Source: Meiothermus granaticius NBRC 107808 (GTDB lineage Bacteria > Deinococcota > Deinococci > Deinococcales > Thermaceae). Taken from it: a DNA stretch of 64,000 bases. Location: assembly GCF_003574355.1 (NCBI RefSeq), contig NZ_QWLB01000001.1, forward strand, positions 62,001 through 126,000. The letters are read 5' to 3'. The stretch's first letter is position 1; the number at the start of each line of letters is the position of its first letter. The position numbers were made by a program, and so were the translations under genes. Shown piece by piece: positions 24,450 to 30,740 of this stretch. A model generated the notes under the pieces. It was not told the origin of the DNA and made no database searches. It was given only the letters and a program-made list of their open reading frames with translations.

Positions 24450-25357
24450 GATGCCTCCTTTGTAGCGGCTAGGATGTCGCCGATAATCTCCTCGAAGCTG
24501 GCGCGGGGCGCAATGTTTGAACCGCTCTGGGGCTGGGGTTGACTCGAGAACGCATCCAGGGCTTTCACGAAATCAGTGAGGCCATAGCGCTCGGGATTCG
24601 AGGCTGCGTAAAACGCCTTTACCGCCGCCTCGAGCGCTGCCCGCCTATTCTGGCTAGGCATAGCCTCGAGCCGGGGCCGGACGTGCTCTCTGAGCCAGCC
24701 CTGCCATCCTTTTCCGTAGCGCCGCGAGACCTGTTGAATTTCCTTCAGCTTTGCGGTGAGTGCCGGGCCAACCTCGGCGTATAGGTTGGCCTCGAGCGCC
24801 ACAGCCTCACGAAAAGCGGCCTTGCGCTCTTGAAGAGGATCCTGGTAGGTCGTTAGGTCTTTCGGCTCAGGCGGTGTGGGTGTTTCAGATTTCGCGCTAA
24901 TAACATGGTGAGTACTTAACACACCACTCTGGTTAATAGCTTGGGTTAATACTGATGGTTCAAGGGAGGAAAATTTTTCCGCTACCCCCCGGAAACTATT
25001 TCCGCTACCCCCGGAAATGTTTTCCGGTTGGCCCTGCCCTCCACCGGAAACGGTTTCCGGTTGGCTGCCGGCATCAGCCGCAGGGTGCGCACTCATGAGG
25101 AGCCAGATTCCATCGGTCTGGCGGCTGCCGTTGGCCCGGTGGCGAGCCTGGCGGCGGATAAATCCGCGCTCCTCGAGAGAGCTCAGGTGGCTGCGGACGC
25201 TGCGCTCATCCTGGCCTGTGGCCTGAGCCAATCGCGCCTGCCCAACGTAGGTATAACCATCGAAATCGGCAAAGTTGGCTAGTGTGACCAAGACAAACTT
25301 ACATCCAGTGGGCCTCACGTCCTGTGCGTAGGCCCAGTTCAGGGCCTCTATGCTCAT
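24446..25357 (-). CDS. Phage replication initiator (lambda O-like organisation)
   Basis: The 303-residue protein has an N-terminal winged helix (HTH_36 type) with KFVLVTLANFADFDGYTYVG and RSVRSHLSSLEERGFIRRQ at residues 20-75, the DNA-binding domain of many phage initiators. A low-complexity G/Q/S/N linker (about residues 95-135) is encoded by DNA holding four palindromic iterons. The C-terminal helical part (RYGKGWQGWLREHVRPRL) probably recruits a helicase or its loader. No helicase is encoded next door, so the host helicase is likely used. Confidence 0.85.
   Translation of the reverse strand: MSIEALNWAYAQDVRPTGCKFVLVTLANFADFDGYTYVGQARLAQATGQDERSVRSHLSSLEERGFIRRQARHRANGSRQTDGIWLLMSAHPAADAGSQPETVSGGGQGQPENISGGSGNSFRGVAEKFSSLEPSVLTQAINQSGVLSTHHVISAKSETPTPPEPKDLTTYQDPLQERKAAFREAVALEANLYAEVGPALTAKLKEIQQVSRRYGKGWQGWLREHVRPRLEAMPSQNRRAALEAAVKAFYAASNPERYGLTDFVKALDAFSSQPQPQSGSNIAPRASFEEIIGDILAATKEAS
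24897..25060. other. Candidate phage replication origin inside the initiator gene
   Basis: Four palindromes of the form GGAAA-nnn-TTTCC lie at 24968-24980, 24991-25003, 25011-25027 and 25044-25060. Their centres are 22-23, 22 and 33 bases apart, close to multiples of one DNA helical turn. Directly beside them (24897-24960) is a relatively AT-rich stretch containing GGTTAATA twice. Iterons plus an AT-rich element inside the initiator gene is the layout of the lambda origin within gene O, so this is the likely replication start. Confidence 0.75.
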
Positions 25358-25358
25358 T

Positions 25359-25658
25359 TCACGCCGCCTTGGCCTCGTCGAGGCCCAGTAGCAGGATGAG
25401 GACCCGACCTAGGTCTATCCCGGTGGCCTCGGAAATGAGCGGGGCGAAGCGCCTCAGCGTTTTCGGCCCCAGGGCGAACCGACCGGACTCAATACCCCAT
25501 ACCGTCGAGGTGTTACTCCCGGACAGACGTGCGAACTCAGCCTGCGACGCAAACTGCTCACGCAGTTTGCGGAAGTTTTTGGCTGCCAGCTCATCGTGCT
25601 CTTCCTTGGCAACCTCTGTTGCTTTTAGTTCCTTTTTGACGATCTCACCTGCCCTCAC
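25359..25658 (-). CDS. Helix-turn-helix regulator
   Basis: The 99-residue protein starts with GTG (GGAGGTAA just upstream). Residues 25-80 form an XRE-type helix-turn-helix: FRKLREQFASQAEFARLSGSN, then TSTVWGIESGR, with a C-terminal helical tail. It lies two bases upstream of the initiator gene, as Cro/CII-like regulators often do, so it may control early or replication genes. It is distinct from the repressor at 28903. Confidence 0.78.
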   Translation of the reverse strand: MRAGEIVKKELKATEVAKEEHDELAAKNFRKLREQFASQAEFARLSGSNTSTVWGIESGRFALGPKTLRRFAPLISEATGIDLGRVLILLLGLDEAKAA

Positions 25659-25918
25659 GGCTTACCTCCCAGAATGACAACGGCCATAAAAGCAAAGGCC
25701 AGCCCCAGCATCAGAACCAGCAAAAGCCCTTCCCACAACTCGCTCGAACGCTCCAGATTTCGCGCCAAGCGCTGAAACTGGGCGGTGGCCTCCATCAGCG
25801 GCTTACCGCAATCGGGGCAGTCCTTCAAAAAATCCGGGGCATCCCAAACATAGCCATGCTCAGGGCATTTGGGGTTGATGCAGATGGCCCGCCAGGTCTT
25901 CTGTGTCTGATTGGGCAT
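25655..25918 (-). CDS. Zinc-ribbon protein with C-terminal membrane anchor
   Basis: The 87-residue protein has two cysteine pairs, CINPKCPEHG and CPDCGKP, at about residues 13-38, forming a zinc ribbon. A helix follows, then one membrane segment (LLLVLMLGLAFAFMAVVIL) at the C terminus, which puts the zinc domain in the cytoplasm as a tail-anchored protein. It lies between recT and the regulator gene. Superinfection exclusion or membrane tethering of DNA is possible; function unknown. Confidence 0.7.
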   Translation of the reverse strand: MPNQTQKTWRAICINPKCPEHGYVWDAPDFLKDCPDCGKPLMEATAQFQRLARNLERSSELWEGLLLVLMLGLAFAFMAVVILGGKP

Positions 25919-25926
25919 AACTCCCC

Positions 25927-26718
25927 CTACTGATCCGCAGACCCAAGCGCGAGCGCCTTGAGCCCCTCGTACACCGCCCGAGCTGCCTCGAGGTCAGTGC
26001 TCTCGCCCCGCTTCCAGTTGTGCTCGGCCAGGATCGCAGCAGCCTCCTCGCCCAGCCCTGCTTTAACCGCTGCCCCAAATGCCCTCTCGATGACCTGATG
26101 GGTGCGCTGGAGCGGGTCGGGCTTGGCCTCCTCCGGCTCCACCACCTCCACCTCGGCTCGGGTGGCCTGGGCCATCTCCTCGGCGGTGTAGAGCCCACTG
26201 GATTCGTACGGGAATGCCTTGCGCAGGGCCAGGGCCTCGGCCACCTTGGCCAGCATCAGATCGGGCATCTTGGCCCACATGGCCGTGACCTGCCCTTCCT
26301 TGGTGGTCTGGGCGTAGCTGGACCACCGGGCCACCGCCCACAACGGTTGCTGAAAATCCGATCGAATCACCCCAACCTTGGCCGCCGCCGGGGGTTTGTC
26401 ATCCAACCAAACCTCCTTCCACTCCCCATCCGGGCCGCACCACAGCGGGCCGAGCTGGCCGGCATACTTCCCGGTACGCTCGGCGATTAGGCGCAGGCCG
26501 TCAATCGAGACCTGCACGCTCATCACCTCCCGCTTCTCGCGGGAGTCCCAGCGCTTGATGGCGTAAATCTGCCGGCTGAAGGGGTCAAGCCCAGTGCGGT
26601 TGCACTGGGCCACAAACAGTTGGAACTCGTCGTCGGTGGCCCCCTTGGCAATCGTGCGTTTGATCAACTCGAGCTGGGCCCGGCCCAGTTCAGCTTTTTC
26701 TGCCAGTTCGTTTGCCAT
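25927..26718 (-). CDS. recT: RecT/Bet-family single-strand annealing protein
   Basis: The 263-residue protein matches phage Bet/RecT annealing proteins. Landmarks are [60 protein letters not shown], and [20 protein letters not shown]. It anneals complementary single strands during phage recombination and replication. The partner exonuclease expected next to it is not recognisable; the upstream 217-residue gene shows no nuclease motif. The C-terminal helical part after residue 195 is variable, as in the family. ATG at 26718 with AGGAGG upstream. Confidence 0.93.
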   Translation of the reverse strand: MANELAEKAELGRAQLELIKRTIAKGATDDEFQLFVAQCNRTGLDPFSRQIYAIKRWDSREKREVMSVQVSIDGLRLIAERTGKYAGQLGPLWCGPDGEWKEVWLDDKPPAAAKVGVIRSDFQQPLWAVARWSSYAQTTKEGQVTAMWAKMPDLMLAKVAEALALRKAFPYESSGLYTAEEMAQATRAEVEVVEPEEAKPDPLQRTHQVIERAFGAAVKAGLGEEAAAILAEHNWKRGESTDLEAARAVYEGLKALALGSADQ

Positions 26719-27317
26719 GTCTGCCTCCTGATGCCGTTCTCGTTTATGGCCAAGCTCGGAAAACTAAACCCAACCGTCGTCGAGTAACTCCACTCGAGCA
26801 GGGCCGAGTAATTTGCGACGTTGACCTCCCCAGGCCGCCAGGGGATGCCGAGCGCCTCGAGGCCTGCCACCAGGTCGGCTTCCTGAGGCAGCGGAGCATA
26901 GCGCACGTACAGGATGCCATCCTCCCGGACTCTCACTACCTCGCCACCATCCTCACCCCCGTACACGGTGGCGATACTGCCATCGCGGGTGAGGCTCCAG
27001 GCGTCAATGTGCCAACTAACCCGCCCCACGGCCCGAAACCAGGTGTCAATTTCTTCAGCCGGGGGCAGCGGAAAGCGTAGGCCGGTATCTGTGACTTTGC
27101 GGTGGGGATGATAGCTCAACAACTCGCCGTAGCAGCCGAGCGGGAGAGCCTGGGCCAGGTAGCCCACGTCGGCACCGCTTTGGGTCGCCTGGGCTCGCAC
27201 CTCGACCACCGTCCATACTGGCAGGATGAGGTCGAAGTGCCGATGCGCCAGGGAAACAAACACCGCTCCTACCGGCAAAAGCTCGCCCTGGGTGAAGGCG
27301 AACAGGGGAAGCTGCAT
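26664..27317 (-). CDS. Unknown protein preceding recT
   Basis: The 217-residue protein begins [20 protein letters not shown]. It is rich in aromatic residues and beta-type stretches, with no metal-binding or nuclease motif that I can see. Its last 18 codons overlap the beginning of recT in another frame, a 55-base overlap that is unusual for this phage and suggests a recent shift of the stop or coupling. In recT operons this spot usually holds the partner exonuclease, so it deserves structure-based searching. Confidence 0.6.
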   Translation of the reverse strand: MQLPLFAFTQGELLPVGAVFVSLAHRHFDLILPVWTVVEVRAQATQSGADVGYLAQALPLGCYGELLSYHPHRKVTDTGLRFPLPPAEEIDTWFRAVGRVSWHIDAWSLTRDGSIATVYGGEDGGEVVRVREDGILYVRYAPLPQEADLVAGLEALGIPWRPGEVNVANYSALLEWSYSTTVGFSFPSLAINENGIRRQTWQTNWQKKLNWAGPSSS

Positions 27318-27325
27318 TGGAAGGC

Positions 27326-27631
27326 TCAAACCCCTACCCCCTCGAGTTCGCGCACCAGGCCCAACAGGGCCTCGAGTTCGGTTGTAGCCTGCACAAAAAC
27401 CTCGTTCCCGTTCCGGTGAGCCACCGCGAACCAACCGCCTTTCGGGTTCAGCACGGTCACCGGGAGATACCCGGTGATCTGCTGCACCCGGCTGGCCAGG
27501 CGCGAGCGCAGGGCCAGGGAGTCCAGCACCCGCACCATCTCGAGGCCCTGAGCCCGGTCACGGGCCTCGAGGCGCTCGACCTGCTCGGGGGATAGGGCCG
27601 GGGCCGGAGCCCCCCAGGGGAGCCGCCTCAT
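27326..27631 (-). CDS. Small early phage protein, 101 residues
   Basis: The protein begins MRRLPWGAPAPALSPEQVER, with a helical first half and a strand-rich second half (GYLPVTVLNPKGGWFAVAHR). It overlaps the upstream coiled-coil gene by four bases. No recognised family. It probably belongs to the recombination block by position. Confidence 0.52.
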   Translation of the reverse strand: MRRLPWGAPAPALSPEQVERLEARDRAQGLEMVRVLDSLALRSRLASRVQQITGYLPVTVLNPKGGWFAVAHRNGNEVFVQATTELEALLGLVRELEGVGV

Positions 27632-27921
27632 ATTTGCTCCTTGCGTAAACCAACTTCCAAGGCGGCCCGGGCGATCTCAGCGCGGGCTCGGGCCAGGATC
27701 AGGTTTTCCTCGGCCCGGTTCAGCCGCTCGTACTCCTGGGCCAGGGTGGTGCGGGCCTGGGCTTCCCGCTCTTCGGCGTTTTTCCCGCTCAGGGCCCCGG
27801 AGAGCAGGGCGGTGGCGCGGGCGAGCTCGAGGGCCTCTTTGGCCCGGTTGCGTTCGATCTGGGCCTGAGCCAGGGCTTCGGCGGCCTGGCTCAGTTCATG
27901 CAAGGCTTCTTGGGGGTTCAT
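27628..27921 (-). CDS. Coiled-coil early phage protein
   Basis: The 97-residue protein is an almost continuous amphipathic helix (QIERNRAKEALELARATALL, then EYERLNRAEENLILARARAE). Small all-helical proteins before recT genes are often host-nuclease inhibitors of the Gam type, but this one is shorter and has no diagnostic motif. GGAGG precedes the ATG. Function uncertain. Confidence 0.58.
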   Translation of the reverse strand: MNPQEALHELSQAAEALAQAQIERNRAKEALELARATALLSGALSGKNAEEREAQARTTLAQEYERLNRAEENLILARARAEIARAALEVGLRKEQI

Positions 27922-27973
27922 GGGGTCCTCCTTTTTTGGGTGATCCAGTTTTCTGATTTATCCGCTCGGTCAT
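27896..27973 (-). CDS. Possible 25-residue peptide
   Basis: A short frame, MTERINQKTGSPKKGGPHEP, starts by ATGA overlap with the membrane peptide gene before it and ends inside the next gene. Its only support is the overlap; it may simply be the leader containing the next ribosome site (AAAGGAGG). Confidence 0.25.
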   Translation of the reverse strand: MTERINQKTGSPKKGGPHEPPRSLA

Positions 27974-28068
27974 GGCAGCACCCCCGCCAGCCGCCCAATC
28001 AGGTTGATCACCAGCACCGCCACGAATCCGATGGCGGCCCCTAGCGCGATGTCCTGAAGGAGCCTCAT
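27970..28068 (-). CDS. 32-residue single-membrane-segment peptide
   Basis: The tiny protein MRLLQDIALGAAIGFVAVLV continues with INLIGRLAGVLP and is one hydrophobic helix with a positively charged N terminus. GGAGGG lies four bases upstream of the ATG, and both ends overlap neighbours by four bases, so it is very likely translated. Small membrane peptides in phage early operons can alter host membrane enzymes or block superinfection; the actual role is unknown. Confidence 0.6.
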   Translation of the reverse strand: MRLLQDIALGAAIGFVAVLVINLIGRLAGVLP

Positions 28069-28376
28069 AAACCCTCCGGCGACAATTCAAGGACTACATT
28101 TGACTCATCAAGCAGTTTCGCTATAGGAAACTCCTGAGCATAAATGTCTTCCAAAAGCTGACGATACGGTGCTTCCAGAGCTTCGATAAACTCTGGAGTG
28201 TATTCTCCTTTTTGCTTCAGCCTACTGACTGAACTAAGAGCTGCAAGAAGGAGGTTGGCCTTGTATCTTGCCAACTCCTGCCAATTAGCAAAGGTGGGAG
28301 GGCCCGCGTTTTCAGTTGCGTTCATAATCACCCGTATTTCCCACACACGCGGGGATGAACGGGCTGATCTAGGCAC
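28065..28376 (-). CDS. Early phage protein of unknown function
   Basis: From the GTG at 28376 (GGAGGTG six bases upstream) the protein has 103 residues; from the ATG at 28325 it has 86, beginning MNATENAGPPTFANWQELAR. It is helical and acidic (LLEDIYAQEFPIAKLLDESN). The stretch between the two possible starts contains a 29-base segment that reads as a type I-E CRISPR-like repeat on the opposite strand (28334-28362). The gene follows a terminator after the Xis-like gene, so it may begin a new transcription unit. No family recognised. Confidence 0.55.
   Translation of the reverse strand: MPRSARSSPRVWEIRVIMNATENAGPPTFANWQELARYKANLLLAALSSVSRLKQKGEYTPEFIEALEAPYRQLLEDIYAQEFPIAKLLDESNVVLELSPEGL
28334..28362 (+). 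repeat. Solitary type I-E CRISPR-like repeat unit
   Basis: The 29 bases begin GTATTTCCCA and end GCGGGGATGAACGG. Aligned without gaps to the E. coli type I-E repeat, 20 of 29 positions agree by eye, including all of GCGGGGAT and the AAC-G tail that becomes the crRNA 5' handle. The inner parts TCCCAC and GCGGGG can fold as a six-position hairpin with one wobble and one mismatch. No second copy lies 60-62 bases to either side, so it is not an array. Confidence 0.55.
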
Positions 28377-28441
28377 AACACACCTCCATTTGAATAAAGC
28401 CAAACCGATTCTTCGCCATGTGTATACTCAACCTCCCGGTC

Positions 28442-28461
28442 AAAAAAAGCCCACAGAGGGC
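28442..28461 (-). terminator. Intrinsic terminator after the Xis-like gene
   Basis: Directly after the stop of the gene at 28462, the minus strand reads GCCC-tctgt-GGGC followed by seven T residues. The stem is short but GC-only and the T-run is strong. It would insulate the first early gene from the rest of the leftward operon unless antitermination occurs. Confidence 0.65.
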
Positions 28462-28686
28462 CTAGGCTGCCCCCTCGAGGGACGCGTTGATGTACTCGAC
28501 GATAGAACTGGCCGGTATCAACCACTTATGGCCGTTCCGCAGCGCCCGGAGCCTACCGCTGTGAAGAAGCTCGTAGATTGCGTTGGTACCAATCTCGAGA
28601 GCAAGCCGCACCTGCTCTGGGGTGTAGAGGAGCCGTCGGCCTACACCGACGCGCTCCATGTGGGCGTGTAGTTCTTCCAGATTCAT
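28462..28686 (-). CDS. Excisionase-like / Cro-like DNA-binding protein
   Basis: The 74-residue protein has a MerR/HTH_17-type winged helix: RLLYTPEQVRLALEIGTNAI, YELLHSGRLRAL and HKWLIPASSIVEYI. This family includes excisionases and small phage regulators. The ATG at 28686 has GGAGGC upstream. It is the first gene leftward from the early promoter at 28774-28803 and faces the repressor gene across the control region, so either Cro-like control or excision, or both, is plausible. Confidence 0.75.
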   Translation of the reverse strand: MNLEELHAHMERVGVGRRLLYTPEQVRLALEIGTNAIYELLHSGRLRALRNGHKWLIPASSIVEYINASLEGAA

Positions 28687-28752
28687 AGAGACGCCTCCAG
28701 CGTCCGGCATGGGCCGCTAGCAATTCCGTCACCTGGTTTTCAAGGTTCCTCC

Positions 28753-28803
28753 GAGTATCACCCGGTTATGAGTATAGTAATATCTGTATACTCAATATGT
28801 CAA
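28753..28803 (-). promoter_or_regulatory. Leftward early promoter with operators
   Basis: On the minus strand TTGACA (28803-28798) and TACTAT (28779-28774) are 18 bases apart. An inverted pair TGAGTATA (28769-28776) and TATACTCA (28787-28794) overlaps the -10 box and the spacer. A further half-site GAGTAT lies at 28753-28758. This is the arrangement of a repressor-controlled early promoter that starts lytic transcription toward the replication genes. Confidence 0.78.
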
Positions 28804-28847
28804 CAGCAATGTGTTTCGGCTTGCGCTGCACATGTGTCCGTGTTATT

Positions 28848-28884
28848 TTGAACAATATATGAGCGTTCTGATATTAGAGCGTTC
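28848..28884 (+). promoter_or_regulatory. Repressor/integrase promoter with GAGCGTTC repeats
   Basis: TTGAAC (28848-28853) and TATTAG (28872-28877) are 18 bases apart and point to the repressor gene at 28903. Two direct copies of GAGCGTTC (28861-28868 and 28877-28884) flank the -10 box, 16 bases apart. They differ from the TATACTCA operators of the leftward promoter, so a second regulator may act here. Confidence 0.6.
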
Positions 28885-28902
28885 AACATTGCGGGGGTAG
28901 AT

Positions 28903-29217
28903 ATGGCAAAAAACTGGGTGGTGCGAGAGCCGTGGGGCGAGGTGCTGTTTCAGCGCCGGAAGATGCTGGGTCTGACGCAGGCGCAGATGCAGGATCGGAC
29001 TGGCATGAGCCAGTCCTACGTGGCCCACATCGAAGCTGGCCGCTACCACCCGCTCCAGATGGCTGTTACGCGGCTATTCCCCTACATTGCCGCTCTCGAT
29101 TGGACACTACACGAGTTCCTCGAGGCCACCGGCCTGGAGCTGCCCAATGCCGATGATGTATGCCCCCCCTGTGGCCCTCGAGCGCGACCGGGCACTCATA
29201 AAGCCGCTGGTGGATAA
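28903..29217 (+). CDS. Prophage repressor-like XRE protein
   Basis: The 104-residue protein has an XRE helix-turn-helix at residues 15-70: VLFQRRKMLGLTQAQMQDRT, GMSQSYVAHIEAGRYHP. A cysteine-containing tail follows, with no LexA-like peptidase domain, so it is not a self-cleaving CI-type repressor. It is transcribed away from the early operon and its stop overlaps the integrase start (TAATG), linking lysogeny maintenance with integration. It is the best candidate for the protein that reads the TATACTCA sites. GGGGG precedes the ATG. Confidence 0.8.
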   Translation: MAKNWVVREPWGEVLFQRRKMLGLTQAQMQDRTGMSQSYVAHIEAGRYHPLQMAVTRLFPYIAALDWTLHEFLEATGLELPNADDVCPPCGPRARPGTHKAAGG

Positions 29218-30389
29218 TGCCGCGCAAGCGTCGTGGGCGCAATGAGAACGGGGCCGGGACGGTCTCCCGGCGATCCGATGGGCGATGGGAGGGCAAGCTG
29301 TCCTACCGGGGAGAAGATGGCCGTCTGCGTCGGCTGACGGTCTATGGGAAAACCGCAGAGGAAGCCCGGGCCAAGCTCACTGCCAAAAAACATGACCAGT
29401 TGCGCGGGGTGCTGGTCACTCCGGAGCGGGTCACAGTAGGGGAGTGGGCCGAGGCGTGGATGGCCGCTCGGCGCACCGAGGGCCGGGCCGCCAATACCCT
29501 CCGTAACTACCAGACCGAGCTCAACCTAGCCATGCCGATGCTGGGGAACCTGCCCATGCAACGGGTCAAACCCGAACATATCCGGGGCGTTGTCGTGGCT
29601 TTGAGCGAACAGGGAAGGGCCCCACGCACAGTAAAGAAGGTGCTCGAGCGACTATCGGCCCTGTTCGAGGACGCAGTGCGGCTCGAGAGGCTCCACCGTA
29701 ATCCATGCCATGCCGTGACGTATAAACGACCGCCATCTGAGCCGGTGGGTCGCTCAATGCAGCCCGAGGAGGTAGCGCGGCTGCTCGAGGTCTGCGACCG
29801 CCACCGGATCGGGCTGCTATTCCGGCTCATTCTGGCGACGGGATTGCGCAAGGCCGAGGCCCTGGCCCTGACCTGGGCCGATGTGGACTTTCTCAGGGCC
29901 GAGTTGCATGTCAGCAAGGCCTGGACAAAGGTCGGAGGCATCGGGGTTTTGACTGGGACGAAATCCCGCCGCTCCAAGCGAGTGCTGCCCGTCCCATCGG
30001 GCCTGCTGACCCGGCTCAGGGAACGCAAGGCCGAGATGTTAGCCTTCGCCCAGGGCGAACCAGGCTGGGCCGAGGCAGTAGAGCGCTCCTACATTTTTGC
30101 TGAGCTGGGCCGGGACAAGCCCTACAGCCCGGATACCCCTAACCATCATCTCAAGGAACTCCTCGACGAGGCGGCTCTTCCGCATTACCGAGTGCATGAT
30201 TTGCGGCACACCTACGGCTCGCTCATGCTCAGCCGGGGCCTGCCGGTGGAGGTGGTTTCCGAACGGATGGGCCATGCCAGCATTACCATTACCCTGAACG
30301 TTTACCGGCACGTCCTGGAGCACGAGCGCAAGGGGCACGTCCTGGACCTCGAGGACATCCTCAGGCCCCAGCCCCGGCACAGCGCCTAA
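29217..30389 (+). CDS. Prophage tyrosine integrase
   Basis: The 390-residue site-specific recombinase has a short AP2-like arm-binding N terminus, a SAM-like core-binding domain at about 65-150 (VTVGEWAEAWMAARRTEGRA), and a catalytic domain with ATGLRKAEALALTWADVDF (first arginine), KSRRSKRVLPV (lysine), HDLRHTYGSLML, GHASITITLNVYRHV and the nucleophile tyrosine at about residue 363. It reads toward tRNA-Ile, where attB lies. Arm-type sites are probably the tandem repeats at 30431-30452. Length is typical for Gram-positive-style phage integrases. Confidence 0.95.
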   Translation: MPRKRRGRNENGAGTVSRRSDGRWEGKLSYRGEDGRLRRLTVYGKTAEEARAKLTAKKHDQLRGVLVTPERVTVGEWAEAWMAARRTEGRAANTLRNYQTELNLAMPMLGNLPMQRVKPEHIRGVVVALSEQGRAPRTVKKVLERLSALFEDAVRLERLHRNPCHAVTYKRPPSEPVGRSMQPEEVARLLEVCDRHRIGLLFRLILATGLRKAEALALTWADVDFLRAELHVSKAWTKVGGIGVLTGTKSRRSKRVLPVPSGLLTRLRERKAEMLAFAQGEPGWAEAVERSYIFAELGRDKPYSPDTPNHHLKELLDEAALPHYRVHDLRHTYGSLMLSRGLPVEVVSERMGHASITITLNVYRHVLEHERKGHVLDLEDILRPQPRHSA

Positions 30390-30396
30390 CCTCAGA

Positions 30397-30414
30397 CCCC
30401 GGCGGATGCCGGGG
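30397..30414 (+). terminator. Terminator of the integrase gene
   Basis: A perfect seven-base stem, CCCCGGC-ggat-GCCGGGG, lies eight bases after the integrase stop and is followed by TTCTCATTT. The T-run is imperfect, but the stem is all GC. Confidence 0.7.
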
Positions 30415-30430
30415 TTCTCATTTCCCCTCG

Positions 30431-30452
30431 ACTGTCGTCAAACTGTCGTCAA
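30431..30452. repeat. Tandem 11-bp repeat, probable integrase arm sites
   Basis: ACTGTCGTCAA occurs twice with no gap (30431-30441 and 30442-30452) between the integrase gene and tRNA-Ile. Paired short direct repeats next to the crossover site are typical arm-type binding sites for tyrosine integrases. The matching left arm lies outside the window. Confidence 0.6.
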
Positions 30453-30473
30453 ACCCTGATGGAAAGGATGATT

Positions 30474-30493
30474 CCCCACCGGTGAAGGTGGGG
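30474..30493 (-). terminator. Hairpin downstream of tRNA-Ile
   Basis: CCCCACC and GGTGGGG (30474-30480 and 30487-30493) form a seven-base stem about 30 bases beyond the tRNA 3' end in its reading direction. It may end the tRNA transcript. No long T-run is present, so strength is uncertain. Confidence 0.45.
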
Positions 30494-30523
30494 GATTTCG
30501 CTGTCCCGCTGCTATTTATTTTC

Positions 30524-30600
30524 TGGTGGGCGATCCGGGACTCGAACCCGGGACCTCACGCTTATCAGGCGTGTGCTCTAACCAGCTGAGCTAACCGCCC
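30524..30600 (-). tRNA. tRNA-Ile (GAU anticodon)
   Basis: The minus strand folds into a complete cloverleaf. The acceptor stem is GGGCGGT/ATCGCCC, the D arm follows with GCTCAGCTGGTTAGAGC, the anticodon stem loop is CGCCT-GATAAGC with GAT as anticodon, and the T arm contains GGTTCGAGTCCC. Discriminator A and an encoded CCA end at 30524. The 3' end faces the prophage, so it is the presumed attachment site; the sequence remains a functional tRNA. Confidence 0.96.
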
Positions 30601-30740
30601 CCATGCAGCGAGTTATCAATATAGCGAAGGTAGGGGCCGGGGTCAAGCTGGCTGCGCTTTGGGGAGATTTCGTGGGGTTATGCCGGGCTTGGGGGAGACC
30701 AGAGAGGCCAACCTTCCCTGGAGAGGGGTACACTTTTCCT

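Larger units (their letters stand above)
1..30570. mobile_element. Siphophage-type prophage in tRNA-Ile (left end outside window)
   Basis: The region holds a nearly continuous leftward gene set in classical tailed-phage order: early genes, small and large terminase, portal, scaffold, capsid, connectors, tail tube, tape measure, tail tip, endolysin and holin. A tyrosine integrase (29217-30389) reads toward a complete tRNA-Ile whose 3' end (30524) faces the prophage, the usual layout of integration into a tRNA 3' end. The right boundary must lie in or just before the tRNA; 30570 is approximate. The matching att repeat is not in the window because the first base is still inside the late operon. 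No gene looks broken, so the prophage may be functional. Phage genes mostly have Shine-Dalgarno sites, unlike the neighbouring host genes, which often look leaderless. Confidence 0.93.

Noticed and set aside
26664-27317. RecE/lambda-exonuclease-like partner of RecT
   Set aside because: No PD-(D/E)xK or other nuclease motif could be seen; position alone was not enough for the call.
28270-28430. CRISPR array
   Set aside because: Only one repeat-like unit is present; no copies occur at 60-62 base spacing on either side and no cas genes are in the window.
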